Source of the DNA: Lunularia cruciata
Taxonomy: Eukaryota > Streptophyta > Marchantiopsida > Lunulariales > Lunulariaceae
Direction of reading: 5' to 3'
Assembly (NCBI GenBank): GCA_948567375.1
Contig: OX419756.1
Span: forward strand, 28,870,552 to 28,934,551
Length of the DNA: 64,000 nucleotides
Shown: piece by piece, positions 49,400 to 60,760 of the stretch
Layout of the letters: the number at the start of each line of letters is the position of its first letter
How positions within the stretch are numbered: the stretch's first letter is position 1
Notes under the pieces: model-generated
Databases searched by the model: none
Seen by the model: the letters and a program-made list of their open reading frames with translations, nothing else
Told to the model about the DNA's origin: nothing
Translations under genes and position numbers: made by a program

Positions 49400-49910
49400 T
49401 GTAACACCCATTTGTGCATGTGTGTGGTATTGTGATATTTAGCTTGGTATTACAAGTACTTGAGAGATATTGTTTATATAGAGATAAAACATAGTTCTAC
49501 ATTAGTCATGATTAGCTAAAGTTAGTCATAGCTAAGATAGAGGAGACCTTACTTTAGAGGAAGTGGAAAAGATGAGCACCACTATTTTGGATTCTAGTGT
49601 GTTGACTTGGTATTATTCCTAGATGTTTGGCTTTGAGGAAAGAGTTGAGAACTCTTGGGCCCGTAAGCCTTTTTGTTTTGGATTCTTCTATAGTCCAAGG
49701 ATAGCCCATGTGAAGGAATCCTTGACTTAGTGGTTGGGTCAAGATAAGATCACATGCTAGTGGAATATGCCCATGTGAATAGATATTCCTTTTTACTTTT
49801 TGACTTTACTTGACTTTTAGTCTAGTAACTTGATTTACTATGGTAATTAGTAACTTTGGTATGTAACTATATCACAAGTATATAAACAAGGGGTGAGGAG
49901 GTACTCATCA
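49400..49910 (+). repeat. Family A 3' LTR, truncated
   Basis: Begins TGTAACACCC right after a purine-rich tract. It matches 42,311-42,811 closely and then diverges abruptly after tactcatca, lacking the last ~180 bp of the LTR. The TATA-like tatataaac (about 49,879) is intact here. Confidence 0.88.
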
Positions 49911-49995
49911 TCTGCCAACTCAAAAATACTCAAAAATACTGTCAAAGGATACCACAGAGTCCACTCGATTATGATGGTGTAGGACATTTGGTCAA

Positions 49996-51596
49996 GTGGG
50001 AAATTTTAATAGAGCAACACAAGCACTACACCCTTTGTCTATAGCTAGTCCCATTGATGAGACTATCTCTTCTTTACACTCAATACATCCTATGGCAACA
50101 GAGGGAGTACCATTAGAGGTTGTAGATTATCAACTTGAGCAACTTTTATGTCTTGATAAGTTGCTTTTTGCGCAAGCATTATGCATTGCTCCTTGCCTCT
50201 CCTCACGAGGCTTGTTAAGGATGGAATATGAGCATCTTAGAGATTTCTTTCAAGTAGATGATCCTTATAATGGATTGACCAATCTGTTTCAGGTGGCTAT
50301 AATAATAGTAAGGAGAGATATTTGGATATCAATTAGTCGGGTGTTAGAGTCTAGTTGACTTCTTGTGATGGAGAAGTGCATGAGAGGCATTAGACTGATT
50401 GCTATTAGAGAGACATTTTGGCACTTGGTTAGTCACACTATTGCCCTCTTTAGCATCAATTTCACTTTTGAGAGCACCTCATTTCATATCAATTTGGAGT
50501 AGTTACACCTGGAGATTGTGAGGCTATTTCCCTAGGCATCAAGGCACTCTTAAATAGCCATCCAAAGTGGGTTGTCCTACAGGTGGATATTGAGAATGAT
50601 TTTAATAGCGTCTCTTGTGCATCCTTCTTTAGAGAGCTTAAGGAGTCTGGTGGATCCTTGGCAAGTCTCATTCTTTTGTGTGGTTGTTCTATGGCTCTTT
50701 TGCTTCCCTTTACTACCAATATGGGTGATCACAAGGAGTCAATTGTTGGTACATGATAGGGAGATCCTTTAGAGAAACCTTTGTTTGCCATGGTTCACTT
50801 CAAATCTCTCTTAGTTACTACTTTGGTCATGCTAGGTTGTGTATTTCTCTCCTTAGCAAACAATCCATATTGTGAGCCCCATAGATCAGATTAGGCAAGG
50901 CTTTGAACACTTGACTATTGAGCTATATCTTGTAGGCTTAATAGTCAAGGTATCAAAGTGCAAAGCATATTCCCCTTCAGGTATCTCTTCCCACCTTGAG
51001 CTTCTAGAGGAGTGTGCCACATCTATAGATGGACTAAATATTCTTGAAGTGCTAGTAAGATCTGAGAATTTTTCACATGCTTCTTAGACATTGCCCTTGT
51101 AGAGGATATTCTCCATGTTTATGACTTTCCTATACTAAGAGATCTGCAAGTGGCATTTGGTATACTCTCCTCTAGTATTACCCATTGACCAACTTACCCT
51201 CTCCACACAATTCCCTCTTCTATGACTTTCCTATCATGTTTGAGAGCTTTTGATAGGAAGATTAGAAGAGTCTTTGGTGATCTCATCAAACTAGGAACAT
51301 TTGAGTGTGTGACACATACATAGACATCTTTATTGATCTCATGTGGAGAGGTAGGCCTATTATCTATGGAAGAAATGGAATCTATAACATTTTTGGGTAG
51401 TTGGGCTCTCTTGACACTCCTACTTTCCTCCCATTTTGTGGTTGCTCATTGGCCAATTTTGAAGACCAATTGGGGTACTTGTGGTGGTTACAGTTGTAGT
51501 TTGAGTTACATTTTCACGATGGAATTCTTTGGGGATTCAAGAGGAGGTAGAACTATAATATGTAGTGGATTTACTCAGAGTAGCACTCAGTATTAA
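49996..51596 (+). pseudogene. Reverse-transcriptase-like remnant
   Basis: A series of open pieces on the plus strand. 49,996-50,358 encodes 120 aa of unknown type. Around 50,570-50,640 the translation has QVDIENDFNSVSC, like the first catalytic-Asp region of an RT of the 'VDI.NAFN' type. Around 50,870-51,087 it has SPIDQIRQGFEHL and KCKAYSPSG, like the region after the second RT Asp box. Many stops separate the pieces. It appears to be a different element from the Ty3 copies; exact class not settled. Confidence 0.45.
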
Positions 51597-51599
51597 CTT

Positions 51600-52381
51600 G
51601 TATCTCAAGTCCCAATGGAGAGGAGATTGACTCTAATTTGGAGTTTGATACAAGAGCTAATTCAATTGAGAGTACACTTGGTATGTTTGTACCATTGTTG
51701 TGGGACATGGACAAGATTCATGGGGCCTCCAAAGGCCACAAGTGCTACTTTAGTATAGTGGGTACCATTGAGTTTGATGACTCCATTTAGGAGTTTGATA
51801 ATTGGTATGATCTATAGCAAATGCAGAACTTGATTTTGTTCACACCTTTCATGGCATAGAAGGGGTTTTTTTAGCACTTGCAAGGTCCACCAATGGATGA
51901 CTATCATAAGTTCAAGAGAGCTCACTTGGAAGAGATCAAGCTATGGAGCTAATAGTGGTCTCCAAACTACATCTCCATGGTGTCAAGCTTGGTTGCTACG
52001 GATATATTGGCAATACCCACAAGTTCTAGCTCTAATAGTGTTGGTGGATCTAGTGGAGGTGCACTAGTTGGAGATGGTGCTACTATGAGTGGAAGTACCA
52101 ATTACAAAAAGTGGTGTGGTATTGGCATTTAACCCCATGGTAGAGTTCTTCTAGTGCTTGAGGCAAAACTACCAAGGAGTGCGGACTCACAAGATGAGGA
52201 GCTTGTAGGATTTCCAATCAAATGCTCGAGAGAGCCTACATGAGGCATACACTCACATGAGACTGCTACTTAGTTTCACTCAAGTTTCACTCAAGTTATT
52301 GAGGCCCAACCATTCCAATTTTGGTATGGAATCTTGGACAAGGAGTTGCAAAATAGAGTACATGATGCTATGTTGTTATAG
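51600..52381 (+). pseudogene. Element D gag, 5' part
   Basis: Heavily decayed plus-strand frames. The text continues across the insertion at 52,381 into 58,175, because removing element E and one copy of its 5-bp duplication gives continuous gag-like reading (VTQV...FW near 52,280-52,330, then LAELIKLNMVEE near 58,215). Confidence 0.5.
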
Positions 52382-52485
52382 TGTAAAAGACCAAATCCGA
52401 GGAGATAAATAGGAGAATGGAAACTCACATTGAGATACTTGAATGAGGGAAAACTCCAAATGCCTAGCATGAGCTTTGGCTTTGG

Positions 52486-52493
52486 TATTTATA
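52486..52493 (-). promoter_or_regulatory. Element E LTR TATA box
   Basis: TATAAATA on the minus strand. The same box is at 57,868-57,875 in the 5' LTR and at 61,697-61,704 in the solo LTR. Confidence 0.7.
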
Positions 52494-52623
52494 GGTAGCA
52501 TACAAGGCCCTTGAGAAGCTTCCTCAAGCCGCTTTCTTAGAGTGCAAGCCAAGTTAACTAGAAAGCTTCTCGAGAAGCTTCCTTCTAGAAGCCGCCTACT
52601 TGGCATGCAAGCTAAGCTAGTTG

Positions 52624-52641
52624 GAAGCTTCTAGAAGCTTC
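52624..52641. promoter_or_regulatory. Perfect heat-shock element array
   Basis: GAAGCTTCTAGAAGCTTC reads as four alternating GAA/TTC units, each separated by two bases, matching the heat-shock-factor site nGAAnnTTCn. It is about 130 bp upstream of the LTR TATA box. Other nearby TTCTAGAA and GAAGCTTC motifs extend the array. Confidence 0.65.
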
Positions 52642-52801
52642 CTTTTAGAATTTATTTACTTGAGGTGCAAGCTAAGCTAAGCTAGCACTCAAGAAGCTTC
52701 CTCAAGCCGCTTTCTTAAAGTGCAAGCCAAGTTAACTAGGAAGTTTCTCGAGAAGCTTCCTTCTAGAAGCTGCCTACTTGGTGTGCAAGCTAAGCTAGTT
52801 G

Positions 52802-52819
52802 GAAGCTTCTAGAAGCTTC
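52802..52819. promoter_or_regulatory. Perfect heat-shock element array, second copy
   Basis: Same 18-base GAA/TTC array, in the second unit of the LTR-internal duplication. Confidence 0.65.
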
Positions 52820-53029
52820 CTTTTAAAAGTTACTTACTTGAGGTGCAAGCTAAGCTTGCCAAGAAGCTTCCCAAGAAGCTTCCTAGATACTTCCGGAATA
52901 TTCTAGGCTACTTTGTCTTATGTGCTACTTCGTAAGCCCAACTAATTTTGTCGCTAAACTCCATATTGTTACATATTCCTCCGCCGCTAGTTGGTGACGT
53001 CCTCGTCGTCAGTGAAGCTTCAAATTCCT

Positions 53030-54180
53030 AGATGGCCGTCTGTGCATTCTGGAGGTGAGAAAGAGGTTCCCAAGTGGCATTATGAAGGGGATACCCTTTC
53101 CAAAGGACCTTGTACTCCGTATGTTGGCGATGGCCTCGTTGAATATGACAACGCGCAAGGATACTATCAACTTCATACTCCTTATGATCATTGATAGGGA
53201 CAGGAAGAGGGAGAGGTTAGACTTGAGAGGAAAAGGAAGAGGGGTTAGGAACAAAGGGTTTCAACTTGGAAACATGAAAGATAGGATGCATACGCATGTG
53301 ACAAGGCAAGGCAAGTTGATAAGCAACATGAGAGACAATTTGGGTGATATCAAAGGGTCCTATCCAATTAGGGGCAAGTTTACAAACTTGGGTATCAAGT
53401 GGGAGAGGGAGGTTACTGGAGGATAGCATGACTTTATCACCAACTTCAAAGATGAGATCATGACGATGGTGGTCCGCATATTGTTTTTGGCGATTTTGAG
53501 CAACAAGGAGGCTTGTTGGAGAGATTGGGATATAGTGGTCAAGAATGTGGAAGTATGAGGAACTTGAGATGGAGGGAGAGCAAGAAGAGAATCTGGAACA
53601 AGTAGATCTTGGCCAAAATTGAGAAAGAAAGGAGAGAATCCAGTGCTTGCCTGTTTGGAATTGTTGTAGGCAAATTCTGCAGCGGCAAGACATTCATCCT
53701 AATTAGTATGGTGGACATTGACAAAGGCATGCAACATATCCTCCAAAGTACAATTTGTACATTCGGTTTATCCATCAGTCTGAGGATGATAGGCCGTGGA
53801 CAAAGCAAGCTTGGTGCCGAGTATTTGAAAGAGTGCTTTCTAAAACTTCTCAATAAATTGAGGATCACGGTCGGAGATGAGTACACATGGCATCCCATGA
53901 TGCTTGAAGACATTGTCAAAGTAGATTTGCGCTAAGGTTAGAGCATCCATGGTATCACAGGTTGGTGCCAAGTGGATTTGCTTACTAAGCTTATTCACAA
54001 ACACCACAATGGCGGTGTGTCCTTGTTTTGTCTTTGGCAAAAATGTGATGAGATCCAAGCTCACATGCTCCATCAAGCTGATGGAATGGCAAGCGGTTGA
54101 AGGAGTCCACTCGGCTTTTGGTTGCTGGTCTTGTTATATTGACAGTTCTCACATGATCGGACAAATTCTCAAACATCTTG
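53030..54180 (-). pseudogene. Element E integrase with chromodomain
   Basis: Core region at 53,840-54,076: first catalytic Asp in SLDLITFLP and second in SDRDPQF. The C-terminal part at 53,217-53,450 has LAPNWIGPFDI and HPIFHVSKLK. A chromodomain follows (about 53,030-53,185: EYEVDSIL, then EYKVLWKG), with a one-base loss at the WKGYP-type segment shifting its end out of frame. Chromodomains are thought to guide integration to marked chromatin. Several frameshifts separate the parts. Confidence 0.88.
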
Positions 54181-54182
54181 TG

Positions 54183-54926
54183 TCATGTTGGGCCACCACA
54201 TTGACGTTGGAGGGTACCCAAGGTCTTGTCTACACCCATGTGACCAGCGATGGGTAAATCATGGGCTTCTTGAAGGTGCACAAGTCGAAGATCACCTTTG
54301 GCTAGAACATAGATCCGGCCCGCATGGAATAGAAAGCCTTCCTTGAAGAAGAAGGTGTTGTACTCCTTGTCACCTGTTGTTAGATGACCATGTACCATTT
54401 GGAAGAAGGGATCTTGTTGTAGAGCTAACCAAAACTTGTTATGGATCTTGGGGTCAATTGACACCGTCGTAATTGTTGCCGCAATGAGAGGGAGAGACTT
54501 CAAATCAGGTTGTCGTGATAGAGCATCAAGGATGACATGGAACCAACCTGGTTTGTACTCAAGTTTGATGTCAAACAATTGGAGTTGCTCTTCCCATCGA
54601 TGATGTCGACTCTTCATGTGCTCCAGGTGTAAGGTCTGCAATAATGGCTTGTGATCAGTTTGCATGATCACTTGTTTCCCCAAGAGATAATGCCTCCATA
54701 CCTTGGTGGCATATACCATTGCAAGTTGTTCCCGATCTCGAGCAGAGTAATTTCTTTCAATTGTATTTAGTCGGTGAGACACAAAGGCAATGGGATGTAG
54801 TCTATTTGGGAATTCTTGTTGCAACACAATTCCAATTGCAAAGTTAAAAGCATCAAGATCAACCATACAAGGTAGTTGAGGATCATATGGTTGAAGAATG
54901 GGTCTTGAAGACACCATATGTTTCAA
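54183..54926 (-). pseudogene. Element E RNase H and integrase zinc domain
   Basis: 247-aa frame: RNase H with MVDLDAFNFAIG (first catalytic Asp kept, usual TDAS changed), HPIAFVSHRL, Glu in DREQLAMV and TDHKPLL. The start of the integrase HHCC region follows (HDLPIAGHMGVDKTL). Confidence 0.9.
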
Positions 54927-54929
54927 CTT

Positions 54930-55933
54930 CTAGAATGCTTCTTCATGCTTGGCGTTCCACTGGAAGCTCAAGTTCTTTCCCAAGAGGTCAGTCAATGGTG
55001 CAGCCACATGAGCATAATAGTGGATGAACCGCCGGTAAAAACTGGCCAATCCATTGAATGCCCATACTTCTACAGCATCCTTTGAGGTAGGCCAACCAGT
55101 AATGGCATTGATCTTCTCTTCTTCCATCTTGATCCCCTCTGAGGAGATCTTATGACCCAAGAAGGAAACCTCCTTCTGCCAAAAGGCACACTTCAACTTC
55201 TTGTAGTAAAATTTCCATTGTCGTAGTTGTCTTAGGACTTCTCGCACATGATTCACGTGTTCTGCCTTTGTCTTGCTATAGATTAAGATATCATCCAAGA
55301 ACACCACCACTGACCAATCCAATAGTCCATCCAACACCTGATGCATCTGATCCATGAAGACTGCTGGAGCATTAGTGAGTCCAAAAGGTAAAACTCTCCA
55401 CTCAAAATGCCAATACCTTGTGCGAAAGGTAGTCTTTTGCACATCTTCTCTATCAATCGGAATTTGCCAATAGCCACTGCAAAGATCCAACTTGAAAAAG
55501 TAACGTGCTCTACTTAGTTGATCAAGCAAGTCATCAATCCGAGGCAAGGGATATGCATTCTTCACGGTTTGCTTATTGAGCCCACAATAATCAATATAGA
55601 AATGAAGTCCTCCATCCTTCTTTGGAACAACAATACAGGTGCTCTCCAAGGAGAGGGATTATGTCATATGAAATCCTTCTCCAACAACTCTATAAGTGTT
55701 ATTCGCAACTCCTCCAACTCCTTTGGTGAGAGCCGATAGATTGGTCTACTCACTGGAGTACTCCTTGGCAATAACTCGATCTTGAAAGGCATACCTTGAT
55801 TGGAGGGTAATCCCTTTGGCAGATCATCCAGAAACATGTCCGCAAACTCCTTAACTATCCAATCGACCATTACTTGATGAGGCTCTTGGTCCTCCACAGA
55901 TTGGTCTTGTGCAATCGGCTTGATCCACACCAC
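54930..55933 (-). pseudogene. Element E reverse transcriptase
   Basis: The pre-RT piece 55,664-55,933 (LPKGLPSNQGMPFKIEL) and the palm piece 54,930-55,649 (FKLDLCSGYWQI, LPFGLTNAPAVF, catalytic VVFLDDILIYS). A frameshift near 55,655 separates them, and a stop near 54,927 separates RT from RNase H. The YxDD-equivalent FLDD is intact. Confidence 0.95.
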
Positions 55934-56020
55934 AAATACAGACTTATCTTCCTCTAAAGCTTGCTTTATGGCTGCTTTACTAACAAATTTCCCTTCTAGG
56001 GACTCATCTCTCTTCCAAAC

Positions 56021-56560
56021 CTACTCCATGGTTGCCTTCTTGGCAAACTTCCCTTCTTGGGACTCCACTTCCTTCAAGGTTTTCTCTATGGCTACCTTCT
56101 TGACAAACTTCCCATCTTGGGACTGAATATTCTTAGGTGTCTTACTCAAAGGTGCCAAACAACCTAATCGGAAATTCCTACCTTGGTGTTGTACTTGAAT
56201 TTGGCATCGGGTCCAATCAAATTGAACCTTATGACATTCAAGCCAAGGTAGACCTAAAATGATATCATAGTGTAGAAGTGCCACTACAAACCTCATACAC
56301 TCCAAATACTCCTTCCCAATCTTGAAGGTAACAAGATGCAAGGTGCAGAATGCAGTACCCTTTCTACCATCTGCCATCATCAAACTACTTCCAATCACTA
56401 GCTTGATAAGAATACCAAATTCCTTTGCTACTTGCATAGACATGCAATTCTTTGAACTTCCAAAATCAACCAAAATCCTACAACCCCAATTAGATATCAT
56501 ACCTTGCAAGTGAAGCAAACTTGCATAGGTCGAGCCTTCAATCCAATTGGAACTAATCAA
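56021..56560 (-). pseudogene. Element E aspartic protease
   Basis: 179-aa frame with ILVDFGSSKNCMS (D-S/T-G replaced by D-F-G) and the downstream hallmark DIILGLPWLE. A Lys/Glu-rich repeated segment (EGKFAKKA / DGKFVKKV) follows at the C-terminus. Confidence 0.87.
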
Positions 56561-56639
56561 GCTCCCAATAGGCGGCTGAAAATTTATTGGGATTCCTCAT
56601 TTCCCTGATCATTTTGCTCCACAACCTCCACTTAGGCAA

Positions 56640-57506
56640 CTTGTTGAGGTCGTCCATTCTTGAGTGGACATTCAACAATGTGATGCCCCAATTGGCAACA
56701 ATAAAAATAACCACCATTTTGTCATAGTTTCTCCCTATTTGCCGTGCCAAGCGGTCTTTGTTGAATTGCATCAATCTCCATTGGTGTTGGCTCCTCCACT
56801 TGTGTGTAGTGTATTGGTAGGCTTTGTGGAGGTCAAGGTCGAGACCAAGTTGTTGCCACCAAGGAATCAAAATGTTTGGCCAACCTCATGGCTTCCTCCA
56901 AGTGTTGTGGTTCTCGCATGGTTACTTCTAATTTGGTTCTCACCTTCAAGCCCCTCATGAATTGATCCAAAGCTTCACCTTTCAATATATTTGGAATTTG
57001 CATGATGATGTTTTGGAACTGCGTGATGTAACTTCTTACAGACCCAATCTGTTTCAACTCTGCCAACTTATCCCGTGCAGCTCGTGTGGCATTTATAGGT
57101 TGGAAACAACTAATTATTGCGCTCTTGAATTCTGCCCTTGTCAAGATTGGTGCAACCATTTGTTGTTTGACTTGCTCCACTCAAAATCTCCACCATAGCT
57201 TTGCTACTCCATCCAATTGGCTAGAAGCCAAGAGAATCTATTTTCGCTCGTCTTGTAGATTGGTAGCTTCAAAATAACATTCAAAATCAAACACAAAATT
57301 CTTCATTGCACTCGGGAGATTCTTGCCTTCAAATACCTTGGGTTTAGGGAATCTGATCTGATCTTCTCCTTCTTGAATTGGTACTCTCTCCACCTGCTCT
57401 TGTAGTCAAAGATCTTGTTCATCCAATAATCGAGTAAGGTGCTCGATTTGTTGTTGCATAGCAAGGATAACATCAGGTATTGCCGCCATGGTTGCTCCGC
57501 TATCAT
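56640..57506 (-). pseudogene. Element E gag
   Basis: Capsid frame 56,833-57,180 (ISCFQPINATRAARDKL..., LDQFMRGLK), an upstream piece at 57,303-57,506, and a nucleocapsid segment near 56,660-56,710 in another frame. The zinc knuckle reads YFYCCQLGHHIVEC, so the first Cys of C-X2-C-X4-H-X4-C is Tyr. Confidence 0.85.
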
Positions 57507-57750
57507 ACCACTCCCAATCTATCTAATTTATTAACACATAGAAATAGCACTTCCACTATTCTCCATAAGTTACAACCGGAAGCACCAAGGGTTCCTCAGA
57601 TATGGTGATCATATGCAAGTGAAAATCCTATCCAAAGTGCAAGGTAATGAATTGTGTGAAACGATGCTTTGGTAGTATTTGGATGAAAAAATCCCAATGG
57701 TTTGGTGGAAGTGGATTTGGTGGTCCATAAATTTCATCCATCCCATTCTT

Positions 57751-57762
57751 GCTCTGATACCA
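57751..57762 (-). other. Element E primer-binding site, tRNA-iMet type
   Basis: Minus strand TGGTATCAGAGC, one base inside the 5' LTR end at 57,764. Confidence 0.93.
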
Positions 57763-57763
57763 A

Positions 57764-58174
57764 TATAAAAGACCAAATCCAAGGAGAGAAATAGGAGAAT
57801 GGAAACTCACATTGGGACACTTGAATGAGGGAAAACTCCAAATGCCTAGCATGAGCTTTGGCTTTGGTATTTATAGATAGCATACAAAGCCCTTGAGAAG
57901 CTTCTCAAGAAGCTTTCTCAAGCCGCTTTCTTAGAGTGCAAGCCAAGTTAACTAGGAAGCTTCTCAAGAAGCTTCCTTCTAGAAGCCACCTACTTGGCAT
58001 GCAAGCTAAGCTAGTTGGAAGCTTCTAGAAGTTACTTACTTGAGGTGCAAGCTAAGCTTGCCAGGAAGCTTCCCAAGAAGCTTTCTAGATACTTCCAAAA
58101 TATTCTAGGCTACTTTGTCTGATGTGCTACTTCGTAAGCCCAATTAACTTCATCGTTAACTCCATATTGTTACA
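57764..58174 (-). repeat. Element E 5' LTR
   Basis: 411 bp; shorter than the 3' LTR because it lacks the internal duplication. The end at 57,764 is TA rather than TG on the plus strand. It has a TATA box at 57,868-57,875 and a three-unit heat-shock element (GAAGCTTCTAGAA) at 58,018-58,030, about 145 bp upstream of the TATA. Confidence 0.9.
58018..58030. promoter_or_regulatory. Three-unit heat-shock element in 5' LTR
   Basis: GAAGCTTCTAGAA; the fourth unit seen in the other LTRs is degraded (gttac). Confidence 0.6.
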
Positions 58175-58700
58175 TGTAGGATACTTCATCTACTTTGGTA
58201 GTGGTCTTTAGTTTGGCTGAGCTCATCAAGCTCAATATGGTGGAGGAGAGAGTGGTGACATCTAGATTTGGTAGGGAGACCTCATCCACAACTATTGCTT
58301 CTTCTAGAGTGCAATAGAGTGCACCATGCCATGTTGGTGTTCAAGGACAAAGAGGACAGCCTAGATCTTATGGAGCAAGTGGAGGGCCTAGTGTAGCTAG
58401 ATTCTTACCTTTATTTTCAGGTCAACAATAGCCAATGAGTGGTGGTGTTGCTTTTTGGACTTGTGGTGGACCTCAAAACAAGAGAGAGTGCACTCATGGT
58501 GCATCACAACCATATAGAACAATGTGACCATTGCCATAGATTTGGTCATACTAGTGAATGATGCTTTGACCTTCATCAAGAATTATGGAGTGGTAGTGTT
58601 GTTATGGTAGGTTGTAGATGAGATCTAGGTCATGGAAGACAAGGTGGTAGAGGTGGAGGTAGAGGATTCACACATAGTAGGAGTGCAGTACCAACCCTTG
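58175..58700 (+). pseudogene. Element D gag, 3' part with zinc knuckle
   Basis: Continuation of the gag interrupted at 52,381. The knuckle at 58,523-58,564 reads C-D-H-C...G-H...stop-C: the C-X2-C-X4-H-X4-C pattern is complete, but a TGA sits just before the last Cys. Confidence 0.75.
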
Positions 58701-59439
58701 CTTTTGATACAACCATAGTTACTTGGATTGAGTAGTTGGAGCAAAGATTGGCTACCATGGCCATAGCTCAAGGAGATCAAATTTAGATGATGATGCTTCC
58801 ACCTCTTATGTTGGTGATAGAGACATCTTGGACTTCATGTGTGGAGCAACAAAGGTAGATGCATCTATTGTAGTGACTAGCAATGCAATACATGCTCTAG
58901 AGCTTAAAGGAGTGTCAATGGAGTTGGACCCATAGAGAGGAGAGGATGGTAAATAGGTCAGACTTCCCTGGTCTTTCACACTCTCTAAGGCACTACATAT
59001 GACATCCATGGCTCCTAGATGTCCTATTGCAAGTGTGGTAGGTGGTGATGGAATGCATGATAGACTACATGCTAGTATGCATACTAGACACACACATGCA
59101 TGATAGACTAGATGCTACTACACATATTGAGTCTAGCACAATGTTGGGAGCGGCTCAATCTATTATATGCTTCCCTTTATTCTTAGCCAATTACATGTTT
59201 ACATTGGAAGTTGACCCAACTCTAATGTTCAAGTTTGGTTGCCATACTTTGTGAGAGTAGGAATGATGTAGTTCTTGCTACTAGAGCAAAGGTGGTTGAT
59301 AGTGGAGCTAACTTGATTGAGGAGCATGGGATCCGCTCAATAACCAGTAGTTTATGGTAGACAATAATAGCTAGATTGGAGGAGTTACTAGCTAGACCTA
59401 CCTTTGAGCAAGCTTGGTTCACACCTAGAGTTGCTCTAT

Positions 59440-59600
59440 TGGATAACCTGAGGGGGATTTTCCATTTGGTGATTTATATACCAAATATGGAGGTTTATAC
59501 ACCATAAAGGGTCTTATTAGACTGGGGTGCACAACCCTTTATGTTCGGGAAGGCTATAGTTGTTGGTGTGGAGCTATAGAAGACTAATGTAGAGAGGTAT
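59440..59600 (+). pseudogene. Element D protease fragment
   Basis: VLLDWGAQPFMFGKAI resembles the retropepsin active site (D-W-G in place of D-S-G). Stops flank it. 58,701-59,439 holds only decayed linker with no clear domain. Confidence 0.5.
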
Positions 59601-59894
59601 CTATTTTAGATTTGGACATCTCTAATATATGGTACATCACATAGAACTCATTGTCTAGATTTAGCTTGGTCATTTGATTGATAGCTCTGTGGCGTGTCAC
59701 GTGAGTTTGTAGTGTCACATCTAGATTGCTCAAGCACTAGAATTGCAATGATAGTAGTTAGAGGTATTTTAACAATTACTTGTAGACTACTTTCTGACGG
59801 TCAGATTTTGTGTCTAGGTGACTGACTTCATAGTGAGGCCCACCATCACTTTGAACCATTTGCCATCAGTTGGACCATTAGGGTTTGAGACCTA

Positions 59895-60235
59895 GATTGA
59901 GTCTAGGAGGTATACTTTTGAAGTGTAGCTCCAGAGTGCTTACTTCTCTGATGTTGAGCCTTCAAATTCTTAGTTATGGTGGATAGAGGCCGGTGAGCGT
60001 AACCTGGATTATCTTAGCTAGAGTGGGTGTGGCTTGATTATAATCAGTGACCAATTGTTGGCAGTTTATAGAGTGACAAATCAAGTACTGATTTGAGTTG
60101 AGTTGATTTGAGTGGTGTAAACAAACAAATTATTGTAGCACTTTAGAATCTATGTATGACTTATGTGTGAGTTATATGTCTATAGCGTATAATGTTGTAT
60201 GACATATGTTGTGTAGCAATGTATATATGCACAAC
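59895..60235 (+). repeat. Dispersed ~340-bp repeat, copy 2
   Basis: Direct repeat of 14,645-14,985, lying where the RT domain of element D is expected. It ends in tatatgcacaaca just before the RNase H frame begins. Confidence 0.55.
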
Positions 60236-60319
60236 AGGTGCAAGCTCAAGCCATTATGATAGTAGTAGAGTCATATAACAAGAGTGGTGTTGGAAAGATG
60301 AGCACTAGAGAGCCTTTAT

Positions 60320-60760
60320 AAAGCTCAGGGAGAGGTTGACATCTGCTCCTATTCTCCAAAGACCAATTAGAGGGTGACCATTCTAGGTTCATACTGGTTG
60401 GAGTATGTTAGGGCTTGGAGCAATACTCACCCAACATGAGGATGAGGGGAAGGAGTTTGTGGTTGCCTATGCTTGTTGTTCAACAATTTAGTGGAGGCAA
60501 AGTTTAGTTCATATGAGGAAGAGTGCTTGGCAGGAGTATGAGCAATAGCACATTTCTGATATTACCAATTTGGTAACTCCTTCACTCTCATGATTGATCA
60601 TCAACCATTGAAGTGGTTGATGGAATCCAACAAGCTTTTATGAAAGCTTGTACAATGGGCTCTGATTTTACATGAGTATGATTTCATGGTTATTCATAAG
60701 ATTAGAGTGGTGAACCCTAATGAAGATGGGTTAAGTAGAAACCCATGCCACAGCCAGTAG
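60320..60760 (+). pseudogene. Element D RNase H
   Basis: Broken frames with APILQRPI, WSMLGLGAILTQ, VVAYA, LIINH/ITDHQPLKW-like text and NPNADGLSRNP-like text near 60,720. The order fits the end of RT and RNase H of a Ty3 element. Multiple stops. Confidence 0.7.

Larger units (their letters stand above)
42311..49910 (+). mobile_element. Near-complete Ty3-type retrotransposon, family A
   Basis: Order: 5' LTR, primer site, 1.56-kb leader, gag, protease, RT-RNase H, integrase, purine-rich tract (about 49,389-49,399), partial 3' LTR. The gene order PR-RT-RH-IN defines Ty3-type. No chromodomain is seen after integrase, and the primer site resembles the Athila type, so a non-chromovirus lineage is likely. 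Every coding part has stops or frameshifts. The 3' LTR lacks its last ~180 bp and no target duplication is visible, consistent with a deletion at 49,910. Confidence 0.92.
52382..52973 (-). repeat. Element E 3' LTR with internal duplication
   Basis: 592 bp. It contains a ~180-bp tandem duplication (about 52,510-52,692 and 52,693-52,870) that the 5' LTR lacks. The minus-strand TATA box TATAAATA is at 52,486-52,493. Two perfect heat-shock elements lie upstream of it in transcription terms. Confidence 0.9.
52382..58174 (-). mobile_element. Ty3-type chromovirus E, nested in D
   Basis: Complete structure on the minus strand: 5' LTR (57,764-58,174), tRNA-iMet primer site, gag, PR, RT, RNase H, integrase with chromodomain, purine-rich tract (about 52,976-52,989) and 3' LTR (52,382-52,973). 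Near-identical target duplications TATAG (52,377-52,381) and TGTAG (58,175-58,179) flank it. All genes carry stops or shifts. Confidence 0.94.
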
